Assembly: GCA_025618425.1 (NCBI GenBank)
Contig: CM046836.1
Location: 10,639,004-10,703,003, forward strand
Direction: 5' to 3'
Length of the DNA stretch: 64,000 bases
Source of the DNA: Heliocidaris tuberculata
Taxonomy: Eukaryota > Echinodermata > Echinoidea > Camarodonta > Echinometridae
The notes under the pieces were generated by a model. That model had not been told where the DNA came from. It did not search any database and saw nothing but the letters and a program-made list of their open reading frames with translations. Below are positions 55,001 through 64,000 of this stretch, piece by piece (position 1 is the stretch's first letter; each line of letters begins with the position of its first letter). The position numbers and the translations under genes were made by a program.

Positions 55001-58000
55001 TGATGAAATTGCTCCTTGAATATTGAATGTGTATCTATTATGCAGTCAATATTATATATTGTAGTAGAAATGAAGAAAAAAGTGTCCTTGTATCCATGGC
55101 AACAGTGATCTTAATGTGCAGCGATCCTTTCCATTCAGATGGAACAATTATGTTTTTTCTCCATCCTTAGCATTCTCTCTCTCTCTTTCTCTCTCTCTGT
55201 CTCTCTGTGCAACACCTAATTTGTCTCTCTTATGCATTGTCTCATGTAATCATCAGAATTGGTGGAATTAGATCAGATGTAGTATGGAGTTGGTTTATGA
55301 AGAAAGAAAGTGTATATCTACACTGTACAGAGATTTTCCATTGATTCATTAGTTTGTGTTGCGTGAATTGGTGCTCTGGATTCCACATTGACTCGGCATC
55401 AATGTGCCATGTAGGGAGGGATATTATCTGCTTCATTTCATATCGGGGTCAGTGCATCTTGTTCTTTTCTTGATACTACGATATTGGACACCCAGTTAGA
55501 CAACCTGTGATTGGAGTCGCATTCTGTTTTGTTGTTTTCACAGAGATGGCATACAGTTAATTCTGCATTTAAGTAAAATCTGTTGGGACTGCAAAAAAAT
55601 AGTTCGACATATGCAAAAATTTGACTTACATGTAGGAAGTGTTAAATAATGCATGTTTGGCATACATGTAGTTTGCTCCCAAAATTTGATTCAGCTTAGC
55701 CAAAATTCAACTTATGCAACTTTGAGTTATGCAGAGTTAACTGTATTGTACTCCAGCAGGACAATTATTTTTGTAAAATTTGATCTTGATGAAATGTTTG
55801 TTAAAGCATACTGGGGAAGGTCCATGTACATGTAGGCCTACATTTATTTGTCATTATCTTCCCGAATGGATTGATGAGATTCATTTAAATTAAATAGATT
55901 TCATCAGCGTTTGACACATTAAAACTATATGATTTGTATTTTAAAGAAAGCATTTTTCTTCTCTTTTTTTGTGAATTACTTCTTGCAGTGCCAAGGATGC
56001 CATAAAAGCACTGAAGAAGAGATTATTTGGGAACAAGAAGTGGAAAGAAGTTATCTTCAGTCTCACGGTAAGCAACCTTTATAAGAATAAAGAATTATCT
56101 ATATATCTTAAACTGTATATTTCATGCATGAATAATTTTTTACGGTGAAACCTGCATATAAAGACCGCTCACGGGAGACAAGAAATGTGGTCTTTATGTA
56201 CAGGTTCCTTAAATACACATTCTGGTCTCTCTATACTGGTTATAAACAAGTTTGACAGTATTTCTTTTGACTGATTTTTGGCAAGGTATTCTTTTGTGTT
56301 GTATTTCTGCATTTTCGTTGAGTTGTAATACTTCTAGAATACTGCTAGATCTAAATTTATGATAATAATAATAATAATAATTAAAGGGCAATCCAACCTT
56401 GATAATAAGATGATTTGTGTGAAAGCAGAAAAATAAGAAAAACATGATGGTGAAAGTTTGAAAGAAATCGGACAAGGACTAAGAAAGTTATGGATGTTTG
56501 AAAAATGAGATCACTACATCTATGCGAACTCAAATTGGCAATTTGGTGAGTCAATTGTGACATTTTTGTGGACAACTCTCCCATTTGTCGTACACAAAAA
56601 TATCATTAATTTGCGGTTTTCTTCGAGGTGCTTTTACCCTCGGGGCAGTACTCAAAATATATTGGAGATAACATATTGTTATAGGTCCTCATGAACGAAA
56701 AAATCCTACTGAATAATGCATTTAGAGCGAATGGGGGAGTTGCCAACAGCTACATCACAGTGACATTTACCTTTTCGGCCAATTTGAAATTCCCATATGC
56801 ATAGTGATTACAACTTTCAAAAATTCATAACTTTCTTATTGCTTGTCCGATTTCGTTCAAACTTTCACCAATCTGCTTCTCTGATTTTTCCTCTTTCTTT
56901 CAAAGCAACTTGCTATAAAGGTTGGATTTCCCTTTAAACATTTTTATATAGCGCATAACACATAGGCAAATTTGCATGTCTCTATGCACTTTAAGAATAG
57001 AAAACAAGTTTATACAAGAACAGAAAAAGAAAGAAAAAAAATTCCAATTTCAAGTACCATTGTCCACCTACTATATTGTAAGCAACTCAATTCCAAATTT
57101 TGCCTCTGTGGCTTCTGATTTTATCAAAGCCACCTTATTGTCAGGATGGACTTTCCCTTTACCAGGACCATCCAGCTCCTAATGAAAATAAACACTTCTT
57201 TTCCTCACAACACACCTGCATGAAATTTAGAATGCATGGTGGAAATGAAAATTCATGTTCCAGACTGACTTTTCAGTAATTAAAAAAGGGAGAAGACCTT
57301 CAGAATAGCTTTTATTGCCAATTCATGTACGAGGACAAATTACATGTAAATCAACTGTTCATAATAGAGCAGGTCGAGAAAGGAAGATATACATGTACAT
57401 GTATGTGTAAATAGACACAGAGAGAGGGGGGGGGGGGGGTAGAGAATGAAACAGAAGTATTAAAGAAAGAAAGTTCTAAAGAAGTGAGGTCAAGAAAGTG
57501 TGAGAATAAAAGAGAGAAGAGAGAGAAATAGAGGAGAAGTGAGAGAGAAATGGAGCAAAAGAGAGAGAGAGAGAGAGATGAGAAGAAACAGACACAGACA
57601 CATACACTGAAGATAAACAGGCAGAGCAGGACAGAAAAAGCATCAGGATTTAGAAGTGAAAAAGAAGGTTTCATTGATCCAAATTACCATATTGGTTTTA
57701 TGCTGCTGCCATAGAAAGTATTCATAAACCTACAGTCACTGATTATGTGTATAAATTACTCAACAAATCCAAAGTAGACTCACATTCTGTATCTCAAAAG
57801 AAATATGAATCACAGAATAGATATAGGAGTTATGAGTCATATTTTTTTACTTCCTGCTGCTAGATGACATTTCTGATATCTTCAAATCTCTCTCACACTT
57901 TGAAGATTATTTGTGTCAGTGTGTGAGCAAGGCAAATGTAAAACTTCCTTTTTTTTTCATTGTATCTCATTGATTTTACCATGTAACTAGAAACTTTCAT

Positions 58001-61000
58001 GTACATTTGATGTTTGCGAATTTCGCTAGTGGTTTAGGAGTCATTCAATGGGGTTGGGATCAATTTTTGTGACATACCAGAAGTGAGGAAGTCTGTCTCC
58101 TATCAACCGTATAAATGTGTGCTAAAATTGGGTTCAGTGTAAAATGCATAGCCGCTTATGTTCAGAAGTGAATCAGTATGACAGACCAAAATTGTATGTA
58201 ATGTTATATAAATGTGATGTCCATGTAACAGTGGTTAATAAAAGAAGTGCGTTCTATCCAAAGCTTTGAAAGAGTACCAACTGAAACAGGAATGATTCTG
58301 TCTGGGCACTACTATACATATTCATTGCATAAAAATCTTCATCAGATGATTCATCTTCGATGTGTAATATAAGATCTCATACCAGTGTTGCATGGACATG
58401 ATAGTCTTAATTTTTGCCCCAACCTCATGGAATGACCGTTAGACTACCAGGAAATGATTGAATCACAACCAACACAACATTGAATTGTGAAAATGGCTGT
58501 CATTTAGATATCGCAAAAGTTCTATGTCACAAACATTTCTGGTTTTACAGTATAGTCTCATTTTCAGATGGAAAGCAATTAGAGCATCCAAGGCTACCAA
58601 TCAGACTGGTTGAGCTGTCTTAGAATTATTATAAATGTAGGTTGTGGTTTGAATGGTATGGTCATCACAGGCATGTAACACTTCTTGGTTGAAAGCTAAT
58701 GTTGAGCAAAGATTAGATGACCAATACATGTACATTCAAAGTTGGTATTCCTCTATTGAAACATCCAGTGCCTGTGTGAATAATAGAATCTTTGAGAAAA
58801 AGTTCACTTTTGAAAAATATTTGTTAATCCTCCTAAGAAAATTTTCCATTGATTTGGCCAAATTTAGATTGGGTAATACTCATTTTCCAGTACTATTAGG
58901 TAGATTTGGTAATATTAGTTTTAATGAAAGATACTGCATGCTCTCTTTGAATGCTGCTCTTTAAAGTGATTGATTAACTTTGTGAAAAATTGTAAAATCA
59001 GCTCAAATGCCAGAGAATTGTGTGCAGTCCTCTAACTACATATATAATTAAGGATATGTGAAAGTATGAGAGAAAATGGAACCCGTTTACTATCCTAAAA
59101 AAGAGAAAATCGCGATCAATCGCTAGCGCAAGTCGCTCGGCTTCTTCGCTGCGCTGCAGTCACAAAAACCAAGCACCAGCGCTTGGCGATTTCAGAGCGG
59201 GTTTCCAGCCCGTACGGTATTCTGTGATAGTGCGAGGTATGCCAACCGTAAGAGTTCTTTAGGGTTCGGTGGTACTCTATCCCGACATCAATGTTCAATC
59301 GTAAATATCTTGATATATAAACGACCGATCAGCTTATAAAACTCAGGCGATTCCTGTCTGAGCTAAAGGTTTGCAATTATGATTACAGCATTAGCTGGAA
59401 CGGTGATTTTTTTTTCAATCCTGGGCAAAGTTAATCAATGCCTTTAAAGATTATTAAATCTGATTTACTGCCAACCTATTATTCTAATAAACCAAAAACC
59501 TTTAAAATGGAAAGCTGTTTAATGTTACTAATAGAAAACTTGTACTCATGCTGGCTACGTTCTCCTATGTTATCATGTGGAATTTACATGTAAGTGCTCT
59601 AAGCTACCATGATAGCTTTCTCCTCACTACTCAAACCTCTTCAGGGAATGACAAAGACATATATAAACAAGGAAAGCAAAAATTGTAATTGTATAAATAC
59701 ATTTCGTTAGGATACACTACCTTCTTATTCTGTTTTGTACCAATTATCCTGTACCCAATTCAGCATTTGACATTTTTCTCAAAGTGTTGTGACTGCCAGC
59801 TGATAGTCCTTGGTTCATGGATTGAGTGACAATTGTATACATTCACAATTGAAGGCTTTCAGTAACACCATGTGGGAGCCTTCGTGAAAAATAACCCACT
59901 TATGGGGCGTTAATAGGAATTTTTGGAAAAGTAAAAGGAAAGGAAAGAGATGAAAATGGAATTAAATTAAAAACTTACACAAGACTATTTTTGGTTTTCG
60001 TTTTCGGTGTTAATACACCAAAAATGAAGTGAAATGGAAAGAGGAAAGAAGAAACACATGGTGTTACCGAAAGCCTTCAATTGTTCATACTCACTCAACA
60101 TGGAAACCTACGGAGAGCATCTAATTGTAAAAACCTTGTATACATGAATGCTCGAACCTTTATTTGCCCCCACAGGGCCAAAAGTTGTTTTCTCAATAAA
60201 AGTTCAAAGTTCAAAGTTCAACTTCCTAAGCTAAAGATGATGTTGAATTGATGATGAAACACAAATGTATGATTGTGTAGTTTGGTCATTCACATGTAAC
60301 AGGTATTCTGCAATAGACATATTGATTTGAAAATAGCTCTTATTTGTTCTTGCATGTAAAACGAGGAATCTTTCGTAATTGTATTTGTGAGAGGGGTTTA
60401 TTTTGTGGGAAAACAATATCACTTATCATACTACATTATGCTATCAGAACATATTAATGATATTTGAAGCCAGTTTTGGATTATACTTGCAGGTTGCCTC
60501 TTGACAATGAAAATGCACTGACCGGCAATGAAAAATAAAGTCATTAAAAAGTGTTACCATTATTTGTTTACATGTATATTTACTGTATTTTGCCATTTGG
60601 GTCAGTGAAATTACAGTGTTTGCCCGTGTCTTTCATAAGCAAGTTTAATTGATTTATTTTTTGCATCCTTCGAGACAGTTATTGGCAGGATATTACTCAT
60701 TCCTTTTATCTTCCCATAAAATTCTCTGCAAATGTCCGTGAAGTATTATTACTTTTCTCATTAAATAAAAATTAATAGTACATGCAGTGATGAATTCAGG
60801 TACGTATGCAGATATCTGCTTTCTGCCACTTTTAAAAGAAGGTGAAAAACTTGCTGGCAAGTAAGATATTTGGTTTTTGTCTAGAAACGTGGGATACACT
60901 GAGCACTGAACATGTTTGAGTTCTACATGTATGTTCATAATCTTATCAATTTATTGTGTCATGGAGGTGTCTTGGTATAGTGGTTCATTTACTTAACTAA

Positions 61001-63780
61001 GCTTTTGGGGCTCAATACCTAACCTGGCACTCATGTCCATTGGCAGAACATTTATCTAAATTTGCCACTCTCGATCCAGGTGTAGTAAATGGGTATCTGG
61101 TAGAAAGGTTTTCCTTGAATACTGTAAAACCAGAAACGTTTGTGACATGAAAATTTTGTGAATAATAAAAGACAGCCATTTTCACAGCAAGAAACTTTCG
61201 TGATTTGCAAAAAAATTTAGTGTTATGTCAATTATGATTCAATGATTTCGCAGCATGAAACTTTTGCGAATCTGAACCACTTGTGAAATCAGCGAACATT
61301 AAATGCCCGATAATTTTTCTGATTTTACAGTACTATGAGTGCCTGATGGTAGCCTAGCTGAAGTGAGGATAATATTGGAGCACCATGTCTGTGAGCACCT
61401 ACATGTAGTAGATGATTAACACTCTCCAATAATCCTTTATTACTATTATTATTATTGTTGTTGTTATTAAGATCTGGCTTCTGATAGACACACTTATTGA
61501 GTTATCTGCTATGAATTATGTTCTTCCAGATTCTGGAGACCTGTGTGAAGAACTGTCAGCATCGCTTCCATGTACTGGTTTGTAAGCAAGAGTTCTGCAA
61601 GGAACTAGTTAAAGTCATCCAACCTAACCTGAATCCACCAACTATTGTACAGGTAAGACAAGGAGAATGTTTTTAAAGCAAAACAATTACCCCTGCCCCC
61701 ACCCCCCCCCCCCCCCCCCAATAAAAAAAATTAAAAATAAAAAAAATAAATAAATAAAAAATAAAAAATAGAAATAAACAAATAAATTTTTTAAAAAGAA
61801 AAGAAAATATAGAAACAAAAATAATTGAATAAAAATAAGATAAAAAAATAAATGAATGAATAAAATTTATAAATAAATAAATAAAACAAAGATAATTAAA
61901 TAAATAAATAAATAAAAAAAAAAACAATAAAGATAATAATGAATTAGTAATTAATGAAATGAATGTTGTTAAAAGGCCACCAACCAAAAAACTATGTGAC
62001 ATTCAAAGTGTTAAGGATTAAAGAGCAAAAGGGGAATATTTATTTCATATTAAGACCTGCATGAAGGTTAAAGTGGAGTCAACTCAGAATTAACTTCCAC
62101 ATATGTGCAAGTGCATGTACTGTGCACACATGCATCTACTAGTATTCTCACAAGATACATTTAACCTAATATGATTTTGATGTTAAAAACTTGCCAAATC
62201 TCTTTACAGAAGTCATATTTAAGCTGGTATTTCAAATGATATAGTATTACCTGGGGTTTAAAAAAGAAGGTTGTATTGCAGTACTGCATACATGTACTTA
62301 TAACCAACCAATAACGGTTTGTAATGAATTCATTCATATGTATATTAATATGTACACAGCGAGAGAGGTGTGGATGTGTGTACCATTCGGTTGAACCATG
62401 TTAAATTTAGATATGATGGAACAGAATGAAGCAGGTCACTCTGTGTATTTACAAGCTTTTGCCTCCTGGCCTTCAAGTTTATTTGCTAAATCAGACAGAA
62501 TGAAACAAATAATAATAATAAGCAACTTAACAAAACTAAAGACAACAGAACAGAATTATAAAGCTGGCAACAGCAACCGTATTACAAATTTTATTGAAAT
62601 CTGTGATACGTGTATTCTTTATATGACTCCCAACAGGAGAAGATCCTGAGTTTAATCCAGTCTTGGGCCGACGCCTTCAAGAACGACCCTACCCTCCAGG
62701 GCGTGGTCAAGGTGTACGAGGAACTGAAGAGCAAGTCCATTGAGTTCCCCCCAACAGACCTGGATGCACTGTCCCCCATTAGAACCCCTCAGAGAGTCAC
62801 ACCAGAGGTAGACCCTGCCATGAATAGACCCGCTCCTACTAGACAGGTACTAAAATTCAGATGTTGCTTCACTATCCTGTCCTTCTCCAACCATATTATG
62901 GTCACTCGGATGATTTGCTTTAGGACTGTATCATCTAGGTTACTTCAATTTCTGTTAAACAATGGCAAATAACCGGGCAGTTGTCTGTTAAAGGACAAAT
63001 ACAACATCATTTTAAACATATGGGACTGGCAAAGCACTCGAAAGAAACTTTATAAAGTTCCTCCTTTAGTATGTACACTTGCTAACCTTATTTTGTGATA
63101 GTTTATAATTTTAAGGTCAGTTCAAGCTCCAAATTGTCTAAATTTGTAGAGTGATACAGGCAGCCATATCTATTAATATATCCTTGCATGAGGGAGTGAG
63201 AGAGCTATACATACTCACTCCTGAGTACAATATAGCTGCCTCTCATTACCAAACAATCTTCTGCATTTTGAAGCTAGCAAGAGGATAATGTGTAACTAGT
63301 ACAAGTATAGACCAAGCTACATGTATAAGTAGCATACTTACCATACAGGAACTTTATATCAGCTCGTAGCTGGTTTGTTGGATTGGTATAATCAAAACAG
63401 GTAAACTGTAGATAAAGAAAGCATAGACCAAGCCATGTTATAAGAAAATTAAGGCACTGCTCTACTAAATTACTGTCTCATGAAGCCATTTTTCACTCAG
63501 TGATCACCTTCTACTCCAGCATTAATTTTCACTGCACTCCCAATATCAATTTTGCTAATTTCAGCCAACACAGACTAGACCTGGACCTCCTCCTGCCCAA
63601 GTACCCCCTCAGCAGCAGCAGCAGCAGCAGGAGGAGGGACCCATGACCTTCTCATCAGATCACATGACTAAGCTAAGAAGGGAACTGGATCTAGTCCTGG
63701 GAAATGTCAGGGTGATGTCTGAGATGCTCACTGAGATGCAGCCAGGACAGGAGAACCCTGATGATCTGGAGTTGCTCCAG
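47041..63780 (+). CDS. TOM1L2: TOM1 / TOM1L2 (VHS-GAT adaptor), 5' six exons, continues beyond the window
   Basis: Exons: 47041-47092, 52699-52783, 55989-56067, 61530-61652, 62637-62846, 63565-63780. They total 765 nt (255 codons) with consistent phases, ending in phase 0. TOM1 proteins bind ubiquitinated cargo, Tollip, endofin and clathrin at endosomes. The VHS domain covers about residues 10-150 ([73 protein letters not shown]) and is followed by [13 protein letters not shown] as in vertebrate TOM1L2 and TOM1. Exon 6 adds a Pro/Gln linker with seven CAG-encoded Gln and the start of the GAT domain ([20 protein letters not shown]). The rest of GAT and the C-terminal tail are outside. Invertebrates usually have one TOM1-like gene; synteny favours the TOM1L2 name. 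Intron 1 is GC-AG. Confidence 0.93.
47578..47893. mobile_element. TIR element GGGCTAACTCGGCACTAGGG
   Basis: Inverted ends GGGCTAACTCGGCACTAGGG and CCCTAGTGCCGAGTTAGCCC, about 30 bp each with few mismatches; 316 bp in TOM1 intron 1. Noncoding. Confidence 0.8.
48147..48926. mobile_element. TIR element starting CTAGAC, copy 2 (0.78 kb)
   Basis: Same long terminal inverted repeats as 7572-8714 (CTAGACCAAAAATTCTGTAT... to ...CAGAATTTTCAGTCTAG), with a related but shorter interior in reverse orientation (GGACCCTGAATTACCTGAAA). In TOM1 intron 1. Confidence 0.75.
49790..50240. repeat. Diverged relative of MITE family A
   Basis: GGAAAATCCAACCTTAATCG begins a stretch that follows the family A order (GATGAAAGTTTGAAAG, TAAGAAAGTTATGAAT, CAATGACTAAAAT) but is diverged, and the other end is not clear. 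A further remnant lies at about 52980-53460, ending GGTGGACTTTCCCTTTTA. Confidence 0.55.
50907..51054. mobile_element. Small TIR element GGGCCCTGTTTCATAAAAC, copy 2
   Basis: 148 bp with ends GGGCCCTGTTTCATAAAAC and GTTTTATGATACAGGGCCC and inner GTTATCAATAACAAG / CTTGATAACAAG. Same family as 42115-42260. In TOM1 intron 1. Confidence 0.75.
51345..51742 (-). mobile_element. tRNA-derived SINE
   Basis: Read on the minus strand, the head (about 51740-51665) is tRNA-like: GGGCTCAGTCGGTAAAGCAT supplies an A box and GTGGGTTCAAATCCACC a B box. A body follows with CCTCGGATAGGACGTTAAAT and AGGCCCCGTGC, a motif seen in the central part of several invertebrate and deuterostome SINEs. It ends in an AAT/ATT-type tail (51345-51366). 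About 400 bp, in TOM1 intron 1 in antisense orientation. Confidence 0.8.
52055..52320. repeat. GA-rich minisatellite with about 95-bp units
   Basis: Three units contain a GAGAGAGAGA run, a G9-11 tract, GAGGAGAAGAAAGAAGTG and GTGAGTGAAAATAGAAG, then AAATACATGTAAGTGG. Open frames on both strands are artefacts of the repeat. In TOM1 intron 1, about 380 bp before exon 2. Confidence 0.8.
54263..54751. mobile_element. TIR element TAGGGACACTGATTTTCC
   Basis: Ends TAGGGACACTGATTTTCC and GGAAAATCAGTGTCCCTA are perfect inverted repeats of 18 bp, extended by TTCCGTTT / CCGTTTTCCG-type subterminal words. 489 bp in TOM1 intron 2, noncoding. Confidence 0.8.
55552..55744. mobile_element. TIR element TACAGTTAA, copy 2
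   Basis: 193 bp, ends TACAGTTAATTCTGCATTTA and TTATGCAGAGTTAACTGTA, with the same CTGTTGGGAC core as 27874-28050. It lies 245 bp before TOM1 exon 3. Confidence 0.7.
56381..56937. mobile_element. TTAA-flanked MITE, family A, copy 3
   Basis: TTAA-AGGGCAATCCAACCTTGA to GGTTGGATTTCCCT-TTAA. It is very close to copy 2 at 45228, minus about 35 bp near 56720. An AATAAT microsatellite precedes it. In TOM1 intron 3, about 310 bp past exon 3. Confidence 0.8.
56938..59100. other. TOM1 intron 3, first part
   Basis: AT-rich intron with a GA-rich tract (57415-57600). An open frame at 58653-58964 has no recognised homology and no splice context, so it is not called. Confidence 0.4.
59100..59345 (-). other. 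Unexplained higher-GC segment, structured
   Basis: A block of about 240 bp differs sharply in composition from the AT-rich intron around it. On the minus strand it has a TTTATATATCAAG patch at about 59320 and then a run with several short inverted pairs (GGGCTGGAAACCC; CGCCAAGCGCTGGTGCTTGG) and ends in a T run (CTCTTTTTTAGG). The segment after it (ATAGTAAACGGGTTC) is shared with about 9310. A 60-codon frame runs through it but matches nothing I know. It could be a small RNA gene or its pseudogene, or a SINE-like repeat; no identity is claimed. Confidence 0.35.
59847..60082. mobile_element. TIR element AATTGAAGGCTTTC
   Basis: 236 bp with 28-bp inverted ends, AATTGAAGGCTTTCAGTAAC and CATGGTGTTACCGAAAGCCT (continuing to CAATT). 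In TOM1 intron 3. Confidence 0.75.
61120..61332. mobile_element. TIR element TACTGTAAAACCAG
   Basis: Ends TACTGTAAAACCAGAAA and CTGATTTTACAGTA with repeated TTTGTGA/TCGTGA/TTTGCGAA words inside; about 213 bp, in TOM1 intron 3, 200 bp before exon 4. Confidence 0.65.
61695..61950. repeat. Poly-C followed by a long A/AATA-rich tract
   Basis: A C run with one A break (61694-61719) followed by about 230 bp of A-rich TAAATAAA. It begins about 40 nt after the TOM1 exon 4 donor. The minus-strand frame rich in Phe/Ile/Leu is an artefact. Confidence 0.85.
62847..63564 (+). other. TOM1 intron 5
   Basis: GT-AG intron (GTACTA...TTTCAG) with a tandem ATATCTATTAATATATCC patch. No other feature. Confidence 0.6.
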
Positions 63781-64000
63781 GTTGGCACTCTTTGTATTAA
63801 TTAAAATGATAATGATTGGCTCCCATAGTGCTTAAACATGTGTATAAGCCGTAATTTTGACAAGGATGATATATCCGCAAGTTTTATGAATTGTTTTAGG
63901 GACAAGAATTTAACAGCATGCGAAAATGAGCCGGCAATGCATGAAAATATCTATTGTGAGTAGCTTGTGTTAATAATCCCAAAAAGCAACAACTTGTGAA
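63781..64000 (+). other. Start of TOM1 intron 6
   Basis: The donor CAG|GTTGGC follows exon 6 and the window ends inside the intron. No further exon is visible. Confidence 0.6.

Noticed and set aside
59230..59270. AACCCTAAA on the minus strand as a telomerase RNA template
   Set aside because: Only about 8 nt match the telomere complement and no pseudoknot or other telomerase RNA element could be recognised.
61673..62002. Phe/Ile/Leu-rich 109-codon minus-strand frame
   Set aside because: Translation of an A-rich AAATA repeat and poly-C tract in an intron.

Overview
This is animal nuclear DNA: long introns, canonical GT-AG splicing, dense non-autonomous DNA transposons, LINE and SINE fragments and microsatellites. 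The frequent ACATGTA-type words, foldback elements with reiterated words, and intron sizes suggest an echinoderm, most likely a sea urchin, but this is inference and no single feature proves it. Three protein-coding genes can be rebuilt exon by exon from homology, reading phase and splice signals.

Layout. (1) 1-7.0 kb is intergenic and repeat-rich: a word-array repeat, a 40-bp minisatellite, a decayed LINE on the minus strand (1.9-4.1 kb), a TTAA-flanked MITE and a second word array. (2) ATPAF2 (ATP12, mitochondrial F1-ATPase assembly chaperone), plus strand, six exons from 7018 to 23929, 283 codons. Its first exon, a 37-residue presequence, lies 10.9 kb upstream of exon 2. The large first intron holds a 5.56-kb Ty3/gypsy element with an intact 1425-codon gag-pol, apparently identical 179-bp LTRs and a 5-bp target duplication; this element is itself nested in a TTAA-flanked MITE. 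(3) DRC3/LRRC48 (nexin-dynein regulatory complex subunit of motile cilia), minus strand, eleven coding exons from 38624 down to 28216, 520 codons. Its ninth intron (31595 to 29939) carries full U12-type AT-AC splice signals. (4) 38.6-47.0 kb is an intergenic block between two divergent genes, filled with foldback and MITE-like DNA. (5) TOM1/TOM1L2 (VHS-GAT ubiquitin/clathrin adaptor), plus strand, from 47041 and running off the window; six exons (255 codons) are present, and the first intron starts with GC.

The order and orientation ATPAF2> <DRC3 TOM1> match human 17p11.2 (TOM1L2, DRC3, ATPAF2), read in the opposite direction. The three products work in unrelated places (mitochondrion, cilium, endosome), so this is preserved gene order and not an operon. 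Much of the rest is repeat, and at least four families of small elements end in TTAA. All exon models are conceptual; no transcript data were available.
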